Of a DNA stretch of 64,000 nucleotides, positions 10,434-20,622 are shown piece after piece. Within the stretch, counting starts at the first letter, position 1. Each line of letters starts with the position of its first letter. Source of the stretch: Streptomyces canus (GTDB lineage Bacteria; Actinomycetota; Actinomycetes; Streptomycetales; Streptomycetaceae); assembly GCF_001514145.1 (NCBI RefSeq), contig NZ_KQ948659.1:365454-429453 (forward strand), given 5' to 3'. The notes under the pieces are model-generated. The model had not been told where the DNA came from, searched no databases, and saw nothing but the letters and a program-made list of their open reading frames with translations. The position numbers and the translations under genes were made by a program.

Positions 10434-10468
10434 GGGCCGCGCGGTCGGGGTCCCCTCCCGCGCGGCCC
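10434..10468 (-). terminator. hairpin between livK and livH
   Basis: Arms GGGCCGCGCGG (10434-10444) and CCGCGCGGCCC (10458-10468) are perfect 11-bp complements, and the loop can pair further (GGGG with CCCC). It begins 34 bases after the livK stop. Partial termination here would make more binding protein than membrane complex, as is common for ABC importers. Confidence 0.7.
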
Positions 10469-10501
10469 GTCGTGGTGTTGCTGTGCGCTGCTGGGCCTGG
10501 A

Positions 10502-11740
10502 CTAGCCGAGGTCGGCGGTGCCGGTCTTCACAGCCTTCCACGCACCCTTGGTGACCTGGTAGACGGTCAGCTGCTTGTTGGTGGTGTCGCCGTACTGGTC
10601 GAAGGCGACCTTGCCGGAGATGCCCTCGAAGTCGGACTTCTGGACGCCGTCGACGACGGAGGAACGCAGGGCGTTGATGTCGCTGGGCACCTTGCCGTCG
10701 TTGGCGTCGACGGCGGCCTTCACGGCCTTGATGATGGCGGTGGTGGCGTCGTAGGAGTACGCGCCGTAGGCGCCGTAGTCACCCTTGTAGCCCTTGGACT
10801 TGTACGTCTCGATGAACGTCTTGGCGGCGGGCAGGGTGTCGGCGGGGACGCCGACGGCGGTGGCGAGGTCGCCCTCGGAGGCGGTGCCCGCGGTCTCGAT
10901 GTAGGTGGAGGCGAACATGCCGTCACCGCCGAAGAGCGGGATCTTGACTCCGCCGCCCTTGAGCTGCTTGGTGATCAGGGAGGACTCGTCGTACTGGCCG
11001 CCGTAGTAGAGCAGGTCGGCGCCGGAGTTCTTGACCTTGGTGACGAGGGAACCGAAGTCCTTGTCGCCGGTGTTGACGTGGTCGGTGCCGACGACGGTGC
11101 CGCCGAGCTTCTTGAACTGCTCGTTGAAGATCTTCGCGAGGCCGGCGCCGTAGGTCTGCTTGTCGTCGACGACGAAGACCTTCTTCTTCTTGAGGCCGTT
11201 GTACGCGTAGTCGGCGGCGAAGCTGCCCTGGAGCTCGTCGGTGGTGGCGGTGCGGAAGTACGTCTTGTACGGCCGCTTCTTGTCCGTCTGCCAGTTCTTG
11301 CCCTGGGTCAGCTCGGGGTTGGTGTTCGAGGGGGAGATCTGGACCATGTTGGCCGAGGCGAACACCTGCTGCATGGTCTGGGCGACGCCGGAGTTCAGCG
11401 GGCCGACGGCGCCGACGGCCGTCTTGTCGCCGGTGATGGTGGTGGCGTTCGACTGACCGGTGGCGGGCTGCGCCTTGTCGTCGTAGGCCTTCAGTTTGAA
11501 GGTGACGCCGGGGACGAGCTTGTTCTTGTTGGCGTCGTCGACGGCGATCTGGGCGCCGTACTGGATGCCGAGACCCGTGGTGGAGTTCTCACCGGAGAGG
11601 GGGGCGTCCACGCCGATGGTCAGGGTGGTGCCACCTCCGCCTTCGCTGTCGCCGCCCTTGTCGTCTCGGGAGCCGCAGGCGGTGAGCGTCAGAGCTCCAG
11701 TCGCGAAGACGGAGGTCAGTATCACCATGGAACGTCGCAC
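10502..11740 (-). CDS. livK: branched-chain amino acid ABC transporter substrate-binding lipoprotein
   Basis: 412-aa lipoprotein that captures the substrate outside the cell. The N-terminus has basic residues, a hydrophobic stretch and the lipobox LTAC. A periplasmic-binding-protein type I fold of the Leu/Ile/Val type follows (TIGVDAPLSGENSTTGLGIQ, then VVDDKQTYGAGLAKIFNEQF). I chose GTG 11740, preceded by AAGGAC; the track start at 11764 adds residues before the signal peptide. First gene of the liv unit. Confidence 0.93.
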   Translation of the reverse strand: MRRSMVILTSVFATGALTLTACGSRDDKGGDSEGGGGTTLTIGVDAPLSGENSTTGLGIQYGAQIAVDDANKNKLVPGVTFKLKAYDDKAQPATGQSNATTITGDKTAVGAVGPLNSGVAQTMQQVFASANMVQISPSNTNPELTQGKNWQTDKKRPYKTYFRTATTDELQGSFAADYAYNGLKKKKVFVVDDKQTYGAGLAKIFNEQFKKLGGTVVGTDHVNTGDKDFGSLVTKVKNSGADLLYYGGQYDESSLITKQLKGGGVKIPLFGGDGMFASTYIETAGTASEGDLATAVGVPADTLPAAKTFIETYKSKGYKGDYGAYGAYSYDATTAIIKAVKAAVDANDGKVPSDINALRSSVVDGVQKSDFEGISGKVAFDQYGDTTNKQLTVYQVTKGAWKAVKTGTADLG

Positions 11741-11835
11741 AATCAGTCCTTTCCGCAGGCACACGCGCCCTCGTGGGTGCGGCCTTGTGCCGCGCTGGTA
11801 CCGAACTCCCGATGGAGCGGTGACTGGCCGTGACT

Positions 11836-12642
11836 CTAAGCCCGGTTTGCAGGCAGGGGCATCGCTGTGCGCTGGCTTGTGACTTTCTTGTTATGACGGG
11901 GTGGATGGTGCGCTTCCGTGGAGGGGACTCTCAGCCGGTTTGGCAGAATTTCCCCTCGGTCCGCATTTTGAGAACCTGCACTTCCGCTTGGCCGTCCGGC
12001 TGGTGACGCCGTTGTCGTGGCGCAGGCGCCGCGGAGAAGCGCGAAAAGGTCGTGCGCGTAGGCCCGGCCGAAGATGAAGCTGTGGTGTTGTATTGCGCGC
12101 GTGTTACGGAGCGTTACGTCAAGAAATGGTAGGTCGGCATTCAGCGGCAGACCCGAACAGTCGGAAACCGATATCTCCACGGTGACCCGGCGGGTCGTGC
12201 CGGCGTGCACGGTGAAGGCGTCGGGCAGGGCGTGGGCGGTGAGGCCGGTGAAGGCGGCGCCGGTGACCTGGAGGGTGACGGGGGGTCCGCTGTGGACGTC
12301 GACGGCGAAGCGGAAGCGGCCGCTGGTGGGGTGGGCGCCGGAGGTCTCGGGGAGTCCGGCGGGTCCGAGGTAGCGCCAGGCGGTGACGTTGGCGGGCCAG
12401 GGGACGGGGGTGTCCGGGACTTCGGTGCGGTGCTCGTCGGCCAGGACGCGGGGGAGGAGGAGGCCGGCCGCGAGCAGGGTGAACGCGGCTGTCCCCAAGA
12501 CTGTTCGGCGAGCCCTGGGTGACAGCTTCTCCCACCGCGATGCCCAACGGTCCGTCAGGCGTGCCTCGTCGGCGCCGATGATGTCGTGATTCTGCCCCGT
12601 CTCCGGTGAGTTGACGGGCTCGACGGGGCCGATACCGGTCAT
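11836..12642 (-). CDS. membrane-anchored protein of unknown function
   Basis: 268 aa. About 45 cytoplasmic residues precede one hydrophobic helix (TVLGTAAFTLLAAGLLLPRV, near residues 47-66). The extracytoplasmic part (about 70-205) is rich in strands and resembles a small beta-sandwich (FRFAVDVHSGPPVTLQVTG). I do not recognise the family. The last ~60 residues, after LLRGAC, change character: Ser/Thr/Pro/His-rich with a lower-GC third position, as if the frame runs on past an ancestral stop into the upstream region of livK. Function unknown. Confidence 0.65.
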   Translation of the reverse strand: MTGIGPVEPVNSPETGQNHDIIGADEARLTDRWASRWEKLSPRARRTVLGTAAFTLLAAGLLLPRVLADEHRTEVPDTPVPWPANVTAWRYLGPAGLPETSGAHPTSGRFRFAVDVHSGPPVTLQVTGAAFTGLTAHALPDAFTVHAGTTRRVTVEISVSDCSGLPLNADLPFLDVTLRNTRAIQHHSFIFGRAYAHDLFALLRGACATTTASPAGRPSGSAGSQNADRGEILPNRLRVPSTEAHHPPRHNKKVTSQRTAMPLPANRA

Positions 12643-12690
12643 GGGAGAACGGTAGGGGTGCCGGGGGCTCGTGCCCAGTCGGTGTGCGCC

Positions 12691-13152
12691 CTAGCGGCCG
12701 GGGGCGTCCCGCAGCAGGCAGGTGAGGCGGGCGGTGCAGACGCGTCGCCCTTCCTCGTCGCTGATCACGATCTCGTACGTCGCGGTGGAGCGCCCCCGGT
12801 GCACCGGTGTGGCCACGCCGGTGACCAGCCCGGAGCGGGCGCCCCGGTGGTGTGTGCAGTTCAGGTCCACTCCGACCGCGAGCTTCGAGCTCCCGGCGTG
12901 CAGCATGGAGCCGACGGACCCCAGGGTTTCGGCGAGTACGGCCGAGGCACCTCCGTGCAGCAGTCCGTAGGGCTGGGTGTTGCCCTCGACGGGCATGGTG
13001 CCGACGACCCGTTCCGCCGAGGCCTCGACGATCTGCACGCCCATGCGGGTGCCCAGGTGGCCGGCCGAGAACATGGCGACGAGGTCGACGCCGAGCGCCG
13101 CGTACTCGTCGATGACCTCTTGGGGAAACGTGGCGTGCTGCTGCTCACCCAT
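12691..13152 (-). CDS. PaaI-family hotdog thioesterase
   Basis: 153-aa single hotdog-fold protein. The signature segment GLLHGGASAVLAETLGSVGS, with catalytic-region HGG and the downstream acidic residue, is the PaaI/YdiI type that hydrolyses acyl- or aryl-CoA thioesters. It lies 66 bases downstream of the molybdopterin oxidoreductase on the same strand and may be co-transcribed. The acyl-CoA substrate cannot be predicted. Confidence 0.88.
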   Translation of the reverse strand: MGEQQHATFPQEVIDEYAALGVDLVAMFSAGHLGTRMGVQIVEASAERVVGTMPVEGNTQPYGLLHGGASAVLAETLGSVGSMLHAGSSKLAVGVDLNCTHHRGARSGLVTGVATPVHRGRSTATYEIVISDEEGRRVCTARLTCLLRDAPGR

Positions 13153-13218
13153 GGGGCGGGCTCCGTTCGTCCTGGTCGCTACGACTGCCTGCTACGACTG
13201 CCTGCGCTGAGCAAACGC

Positions 13219-15498
<2,280 letters not shown>

Positions 15499-15666
15499 CG
15501 GACTCTCTCCTTCGCACACACATGTGAGGTACGTCTCCGATCCTCGCACGCGCCGGTGACAACGGCGTTTGCCGGGCCTGGGGGAAGCGGCGGCGGAGCT
15601 TGCCCCTTGTGTGCCGTCGGCGGCGGGCGGGTCTGACTGTCAGTGGGGCGTGGCAGGATCGGGGGC

Positions 15667-18396
15667 GTGGCAGAGACAGCAGCGAAGAAGACCGACAACA
15701 GCCCCGGCGGCAGCCGCCCGCGTCTGATGCTCATGGATGGGCACTCGCTGGCCTATCGCGCGTTCTTCGCGCTGCCCGCGGAGAACTTCACCACCGCGAC
15801 CGGCCAGCCGACGAACGCGATCTACGGCTTCGCGTCGATGCTGGCCAACACCCTGCGCGACGAGGCCCCCACCCACTTCGCGGTGGCCTTCGACGTGTCC
15901 CGCAAGACCTGGCGCTCCGAGGAGTTCACGGAGTACAAGGCCAACCGCTCCAAGACCCCCGACGAGTTCAAGGGCCAGGTCGAGCTGATCGGCGAGGTCC
16001 TCGACGCGATGCACGTCTCGCGCTTCGCGATCGACGGCTTCGAGGCCGACGACGTCATCGCCACGCTCGCCACACAGGCCGAGGCCGAGGGCTTCGACGT
16101 GCTGATCGTCACCGGCGACCGCGACTCCTTCCAGCTGGTCAGCGACCACACCACCGTGCTCTACCCGACGAAGGGCGTCTCGGAGCTGACCCGGTTCACC
16201 CCGGAGAAGGTCTTCGAGAAGTACGGCTTGACGCCCGCCCAGTACCCCGACTTCGCGGCCCTGCGCGGCGACCCGTCCGACAACCTCCCCGGCATCCCCG
16301 GCGTCGGCGAGAAGACCGCCGCGAAGTGGATCAACCAGTTCGGTTCGTTCGCGGAGCTGGTCGAGCGGGTCGAGGAGGTCAAGGGCAAGGCCGGACAGAA
16401 CCTCCGCGACCATCTGGAGGCCGTCAAGCTCAACCGCCGCCTCACCGAGATGGTGCGCACGGTGGAGCTCCCGAAGGCGGTCACCGACCTGGAGCGCGCT
16501 CCGTACGACCGCAAGACCCTCGCGATGATCCTGGACACCCTGGAGATCAGGAACCCCTCCCTGCGGGAGCGGCTCCTGGCCGTCGACCCGGGTGCCGAGG
16601 AGGCCGAGGGCACCCCGGTCGTCGCGCCCGGCGTGGAAGTGGACGGCACGGTGCTCGGCACCGGCGAGCTGGCCGGCTGGCTCGCCGAGCACGGCGCACA
16701 GCAGCCCCTCGGTCTGGCCACCGTCGACACCTGGGCCCTCGGTACCGGCTCGGTCGCCGAGGTCGCGCTCGCCGCGTCCGGCGGTGCGGCCGCCTGGTTC
16801 GACCCGTCCCAGCTGGACGAGGCCGACGAGAGGGCCTGGGTCGCCTGGCTCGCCGACGCCGACCGGCCCAAGGTCCTGCACAACGCCAAGGGCGCCATGC
16901 GGGTCTTCGCCGAGCACGACTGGAGCGTCGCCGGTGTCGGCATGGACACCGCGCTCGCCGCGTACCTGGTCAAGCCGGGGCGCCGGTCCTTCGACCTGGA
17001 CGCGCTGTCGCTGGAGTACCTGGGCCGGGAGCTGGCCCCCGCGGCGACGGCCGACGGACAGCTCGCCTTCGGCGCGGACGACGGTGCCGAGGCCGAGGCG
17101 CTGATGGTCCAGGCCCGGGCCGTGCTCGATCTGGGCTCGGCCTTCGAAAACCGCCTGGCGGAGGTCGGGGCCGCGGATCTGCTGCGGGACATGGAGCTGC
17201 CCACCTCCGCGTTGCTGGCTCGCATGGAGCGGCACGGCATCGCGGCCGACCGGGCCCACCTCGAGGCCATGGAACAGATGTTCGCGGGCGCGGTCCAGCA
17301 GGCCGTGAAGGAGGCGCACGCGGCGGCCGGGCACGAGTTCAACCTCGGCTCGCCCAAGCAGCTGCAGGAAGTCCTCTTCGGTGAGTTGGGCCTGCCGAAG
17401 ACGAAGAAGACGAAGACCGGATACACGACGGACGCCGACGCGCTGGCCTGGCTCGCGGCCCAGACGGACAACGAACTGCCGGTGATCATGCTCCGGCATC
17501 GTGAGCAGGCCAAACTCCGGGTGACCGTCGAGGGGCTGATCAAGACGATCGCCGCGGACGGACGTATCCATACGACGTTCAACCAGACGGTCGCGGCCAC
17601 GGGCCGACTGTCGTCGACGGATCCGAACCTCCAGAACATTCCGGTCCGCACCGACGAGGGGCGGGCCATCCGGCGGGGCTTTGTGGTGGGGGACGGCTTC
17701 GAGTCCCTCATGACCGCGGACTACAGCCAGATCGAGCTGCGGGTGATGGCCCACCTCTCCGAGGACGAGGGGCTCATCGAGGCGTTCACCTCGGGTGAGG
17801 ACCTGCACACCACCGCCGCCTCGCAGGTGTTCGCCGTGGAGCCCGGTGGGGTCGACGCGGAGATGCGGCGGAAGATCAAGGCGATGTCGTACGGGCTGGC
17901 GTACGGGTTGTCCGCGTTCGGGCTCTCGCAGCAGCTGAACATCGAGGCGGGGGAGGCGCGGGCGCTCATGGACGCGTACTTCGAGCGGTTCGGTGGGGTC
18001 CGGGACTATCTGCGGCGAGCGGTCGACGAGGCCCGGGCGACGGGGTACACGGCGACGCTCTTCGGGCGCCGGCGGTATCTGCCCGACCTCAACAGCGACA
18101 ACCGGCAGCGGCGTGAGGCGGCCGAGCGGATGGCTCTCAACGCGCCGATCCAGGGGACCGCGGCGGACATCGTCAAGATCGCGATGCTCAAGGTGGACGG
18201 TGCGCTGCGGGACGCCGGCCTCGCCTCCCGCATGCTGCTCCAGGTCCACGACGAAATCGTGCTGGAGATCGCGCCCGGGGAGCGGGAGGCCGCGGAGGAG
18301 ATCGTCCGCCGGGAGATGTCCGACGCCGTGCATCTGAATGTGCCGCTGGGGGTCTCGGTGGGGGATGGGACGGACTGGGAGTCCGCTGCGCATTAG
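15667..18396 (+). CDS. polA: DNA polymerase I
   Basis: 909-aa repair and Okazaki-maturation polymerase. Residues about 15-300 are the 5'-3' exonuclease (LMLMDGHSLAYRAFF, VTGDRDSFQLV, GVGEKTAAKW). Polymerase motif A is TADYSQIELR with D685, motif B is the RRKIKAMSYGLAYG helix, and motif C is QVHDEIV with H861-D862. The central 3'-5' exonuclease region is degenerate: the segment HNAKG at 405-409 lacks the catalytic Asp of the Klenow ExoII motif and no D-x-E ExoI motif is visible, so proofreading is probably lost, as reported for other actinobacterial PolA. GTG 15667 chosen; an in-frame GTG at 15643 is an alternative. Confidence 0.96.
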   Translation: MAETAAKKTDNSPGGSRPRLMLMDGHSLAYRAFFALPAENFTTATGQPTNAIYGFASMLANTLRDEAPTHFAVAFDVSRKTWRSEEFTEYKANRSKTPDEFKGQVELIGEVLDAMHVSRFAIDGFEADDVIATLATQAEAEGFDVLIVTGDRDSFQLVSDHTTVLYPTKGVSELTRFTPEKVFEKYGLTPAQYPDFAALRGDPSDNLPGIPGVGEKTAAKWINQFGSFAELVERVEEVKGKAGQNLRDHLEAVKLNRRLTEMVRTVELPKAVTDLERAPYDRKTLAMILDTLEIRNPSLRERLLAVDPGAEEAEGTPVVAPGVEVDGTVLGTGELAGWLAEHGAQQPLGLATVDTWALGTGSVAEVALAASGGAAAWFDPSQLDEADERAWVAWLADADRPKVLHNAKGAMRVFAEHDWSVAGVGMDTALAAYLVKPGRRSFDLDALSLEYLGRELAPAATADGQLAFGADDGAEAEALMVQARAVLDLGSAFENRLAEVGAADLLRDMELPTSALLARMERHGIAADRAHLEAMEQMFAGAVQQAVKEAHAAAGHEFNLGSPKQLQEVLFGELGLPKTKKTKTGYTTDADALAWLAAQTDNELPVIMLRHREQAKLRVTVEGLIKTIAADGRIHTTFNQTVAATGRLSSTDPNLQNIPVRTDEGRAIRRGFVVGDGFESLMTADYSQIELRVMAHLSEDEGLIEAFTSGEDLHTTAASQVFAVEPGGVDAEMRRKIKAMSYGLAYGLSAFGLSQQLNIEAGEARALMDAYFERFGGVRDYLRRAVDEARATGYTATLFGRRRYLPDLNSDNRQRREAAERMALNAPIQGTAADIVKIAMLKVDGALRDAGLASRMLLQVHDEIVLEIAPGEREAAEEIVRREMSDAVHLNVPLGVSVGDGTDWESAAH

Positions 18397-18473
18397 CCTC
18401 CGGCGGTTGGGCGGGGATGCAGGTGCCTGCGGCGGGCCTGTGCGGGTGCGGGTTCGGTGGGGGCGGGCGTTGT

Positions 18474-18972
18474 GCGCAGTTCCCCGCGCCCCTGATGCCT
18501 GCGGCGGCCCGTTGCGGCCCCGGTGGGGCGGGTGTAGCGCGTGGGGTTCGGTAGGTGGGTCGGGGCCGGGGTGGGGGGTGTCCGTCCTCGGTCCGGCGGT
18601 AGCTGCTTCCTGATCAGTGCTCGGTATCGGACGCCGGCCGCTGCGGGCGGACACCCCCCACCCCGTCCCCTGCGCGCCGTACGCGGCTACCGGCCCGCCG
18701 GGGCGCGCGAGGTGGCGAACGGTCCGTCGTGGCGTGGGATGCGGTGATCGGTCCGTCGTGGTGCGCGAGACGGGGATGGGTCCGTCGTGGCGCGGTGCGG
18801 CGAGCGGGTGGTCGTGGCGCGCGAGACGGGGATGGGTCCGTCGTGGCGCGGTGCGGCGAGCGGTCCGTCGTGGTGCGCGGGGTGGAGATCGGTCCGTCGT
18901 GGTGGGTGACGTGGTGATCGGTCCGTCGTGGCGCGGGTGACTGCAACTCCCCAGGGGCGCGGGGAACTGCGC
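18474..18972. repeat. 21-bp perfect inverted repeat enclosing the array
   Basis: Bases 18474-18494 (beginning GCGCAGTTCCCC) are the exact reverse complement of 18952-18972. The core, GCGCAGTTCCCCGCGCCCC, resembles a dispersed intergenic element frequent in Streptomyces. An inner 18-bp inverted repeat lies at 18567-18584 and 18648-18665. Confidence 0.85.
18721..18931. repeat. 29-bp tandem repeat (VNTR-like), about eight units
   Basis: The core GGTCCGTCGTGG starts at 18721, 18750, 18779, 18835, 18862, 18891 and 18920, with a degenerate copy at about 18806. Spacing is 27-29 bases. A 45-base stretch at 18763-18807 recurs exactly at 18819-18863, 56 bases on, so two units were duplicated recently. 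Confidence 0.88.
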
Positions 18973-19122
18973 GACCAGCCCCCACCGGCCTGCACACGCG
19001 CAAGGACCCGGCGTGGCACCCCCCGTAGGCGCCCGGTCCAGCCCAGCCCAGCTGCCCGCGGGTGTCACTCGCGTGGACGCCACAACAGCGCCCCCGACCG
19101 CACCCCCGGCCAGGATGCGCTC

Positions 19123-19536
19123 ATGGGTATACGCATGCTCCACCGCCGGACGGCCCCCGCACGGGCGTACGCCGACCCGGTCCCGTTCTTCGCGCAGCGT
19201 CCCGTTCCGGCCCACGCGGCCGCCGCAAGTACCGCCCGCATTCCCTTCGACCTGGCGGCACTCCTGCGCCATGCCGCCACAGAGCTACGGCACCGCGTCA
19301 CCCGCCGCGACCGGGACGCCGTAGACGCCGTAGAACTAGAGGAGCCGTCCGGCCCTCGGCTGTGGGCCGAGCTGGCGCTCAGTTATCTGGCCCTTGCCCT
19401 CACCCTGCTGCCCCGGTCCCGTCCGATGCCCACCATGACGGTGTTCATGGCGACGACGGCGGACACCGTCAGCGAGCGAGCGGGAGGCCGGCCTCTTCCT
19501 CGGCACCGGACACCGGGGCCGGGCGCCACAGCCTGA
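19123..19536 (+). CDS. hypothetical protein
   Basis: 137 aa, basic. I do not recognise a domain. A hydrophobic segment (LWAELALSYLALALTLLP, near residues 80-97) could be a membrane helix or an amphipathic helix. The start at 19123 is chosen because the upstream open frame runs through the repeat block and has no plausible ribosome site. Its 3' end overlaps the convergent DUF4184 gene by 68 bases. GC-biased codon use supports it as a gene, but function is unknown. Confidence 0.55.
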   Translation: MGIRMLHRRTAPARAYADPVPFFAQRPVPAHAAAASTARIPFDLAALLRHAATELRHRVTRRDRDAVDAVELEEPSGPRLWAELALSYLALALTLLPRSRPMPTMTVFMATTADTVSERAGGRPLPRHRTPGPGATA

Positions 19537-20314
19537 CCCCCGCGGCGTACAGCAGTATCCCGAGCACCAGACCGGCGCCCGCGCCGAAGCAGAGGGTCGG
19601 GATCAGTTCCCAGGGCTTCGCGCTGGAGCCCCAGTACGCCCACCACCGCGAGGCCCGCTGCAACGCGCCCGCCGTCATGCACCCGCCGATCACGGCCACG
19701 GCCCACCACCTGTCCCGCACCGACAGGACAGGGACGCCCCGCGGCTCGGTCGCCACGGGTGCCCGGCGCAGCGCGTACCGGCAGAACACGGCGATCACCA
19801 CCGCGGCCAGCGCCGAACCGCCGTACTGCAGGTACCAGTACAGAGGCGACCCGGCCACCTCGCGGCCCAGGACGGGGAACAGTCGCATCCCCCATCGGTC
19901 GAGATGTGTGAACGCGTCCCACACGACATGGGTCAGGGCTCCGAGGACGGCGGAGGCGTACCAGCGCACGGCCAGTGCCGCCGTCACGCGGGCGCGTGGC
20001 GCTCCGCAGCGCAGCAGCGTCGCCATCCCGCCCTGTCGCCCTCGTGGCAGCAGGGCCACCAGTGGTTCTCGCAACAGCAGCCACAGACCCACCAGTGCCC
20101 AGGCGACGAGCACATCGATCGTGAAGACGCCCGGGAAGGAGTGCGTGACGGTGCCGAACTCCATCGCCCCGGACACGACACTTGCCGCGTAATAGGTCAT
20201 GTCAGGAGAGAAGGATCCGGCCACGAGTACGGCCGGAACCAGTCGGCCACGCCCGGTTCCGTCGGTGCGTACCGCGGGCAGTACCGCCGCCGCATGGCTC
20301 AGGGTGAACGGCAA
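19469..20314 (-). CDS. DUF4184 family membrane protein
   Basis: 281-aa protein with about six membrane segments. The N-terminus PFTLSHAAAVLP and the following FSPDMTYYA are the family hallmark; the HVVWDAFTH motif lies mid-protein and resembles metal-dependent membrane hydrolases (YdjM-like). I place the start at TTG 20314 because AAGGAG is correctly spaced upstream and the family motif begins at residue 2; the longer frame to 20395 is Gly/Pro/Arg-rich and unsupported. Biochemical activity is unproven. Confidence 0.82.
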   Translation of the reverse strand: MPFTLSHAAAVLPAVRTDGTGRGRLVPAVLVAGSFSPDMTYYAASVVSGAMEFGTVTHSFPGVFTIDVLVAWALVGLWLLLREPLVALLPRGRQGGMATLLRCGAPRARVTAALAVRWYASAVLGALTHVVWDAFTHLDRWGMRLFPVLGREVAGSPLYWYLQYGGSALAAVVIAVFCRYALRRAPVATEPRGVPVLSVRDRWWAVAVIGGCMTAGALQRASRWWAYWGSSAKPWELIPTLCFGAGAGLVLGILLYAAGVRLWRPAPVSGAEEEAGLPLAR

Positions 20315-20622
20315 CGGTGCTCCTTGCGGCGGTCCTTGGCCGGGCGGCGGCCCGGGTGATCGGTTCCGTCCAGTATGAGCGACGCGAGCCCGCACCGATC
20401 GAACATGGCCAACCGGTGAATATCGGGCACGAACCGGTGTCCGCGAAAAGGAAGTTGTCGTAGGGTCACACGGGTCACCGCGCTGGGGAGCTCGGTCGAA
20501 CGTGCGAATCAGGAATTGCCGCGCGTCACAGGGGCAACCTCCAGGGTGGCTCGACTGTCACAACTGGACGAGGGCGACAGACGGACAAGGGCGCTCGGGC
20601 GTCCACAGGAGGGGTTCACTTT
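20315..20622. other. 308-bp divergent intergenic region
   Basis: Separates the DUF4184 gene from the transglycosylase gene and must hold both promoters. The last 13 bases before the downstream start include AGGAGG-type ribosome-site sequence. Because cell-wall hydrolase genes in Streptomyces can be under c-di-AMP riboswitches, I looked for one; I do not see a convincing ydaO core. I see no gene here. Confidence 0.5.

Larger units (their letters stand above)
18397..19122. other. gene-free 726-bp intergenic block with nested repeats
   Basis: No convincing coding frame is present; the open frames here lack ribosome sites and recognisable domains. The block contains a 29-bp tandem array (18721-18931), a perfect 18-bp inverted repeat (18567-18584 and 18648-18665) and a perfect 21-bp inverted repeat (18474-18494 and 18952-18972) of a sequence type common between Streptomyces genes. 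Confidence 0.75.

Noticed and set aside
13175..13205. Direct repeat of GCTACGACTGCCT as a regulatory site
   Set aside because: Two abutting copies only, just upstream of the thioesterase start; no further support.
18721..18931. CRISPR array
   Set aside because: The repeated core is only 12 bases, the intervals share sequence with each other, and no cas gene is present; it is a tandem repeat.
15640..19272. 1210-aa minus-strand frame
   Set aside because: Antisense to polA and runs through the repeat block; repetitive His/Pro/Arg composition, no domain.
20315..20622. c-di-AMP (ydaO) riboswitch upstream of the transglycosylase gene
   Set aside because: Expected from biology of Streptomyces wall hydrolases, but I cannot find the conserved core; a covariance-model search would settle it.
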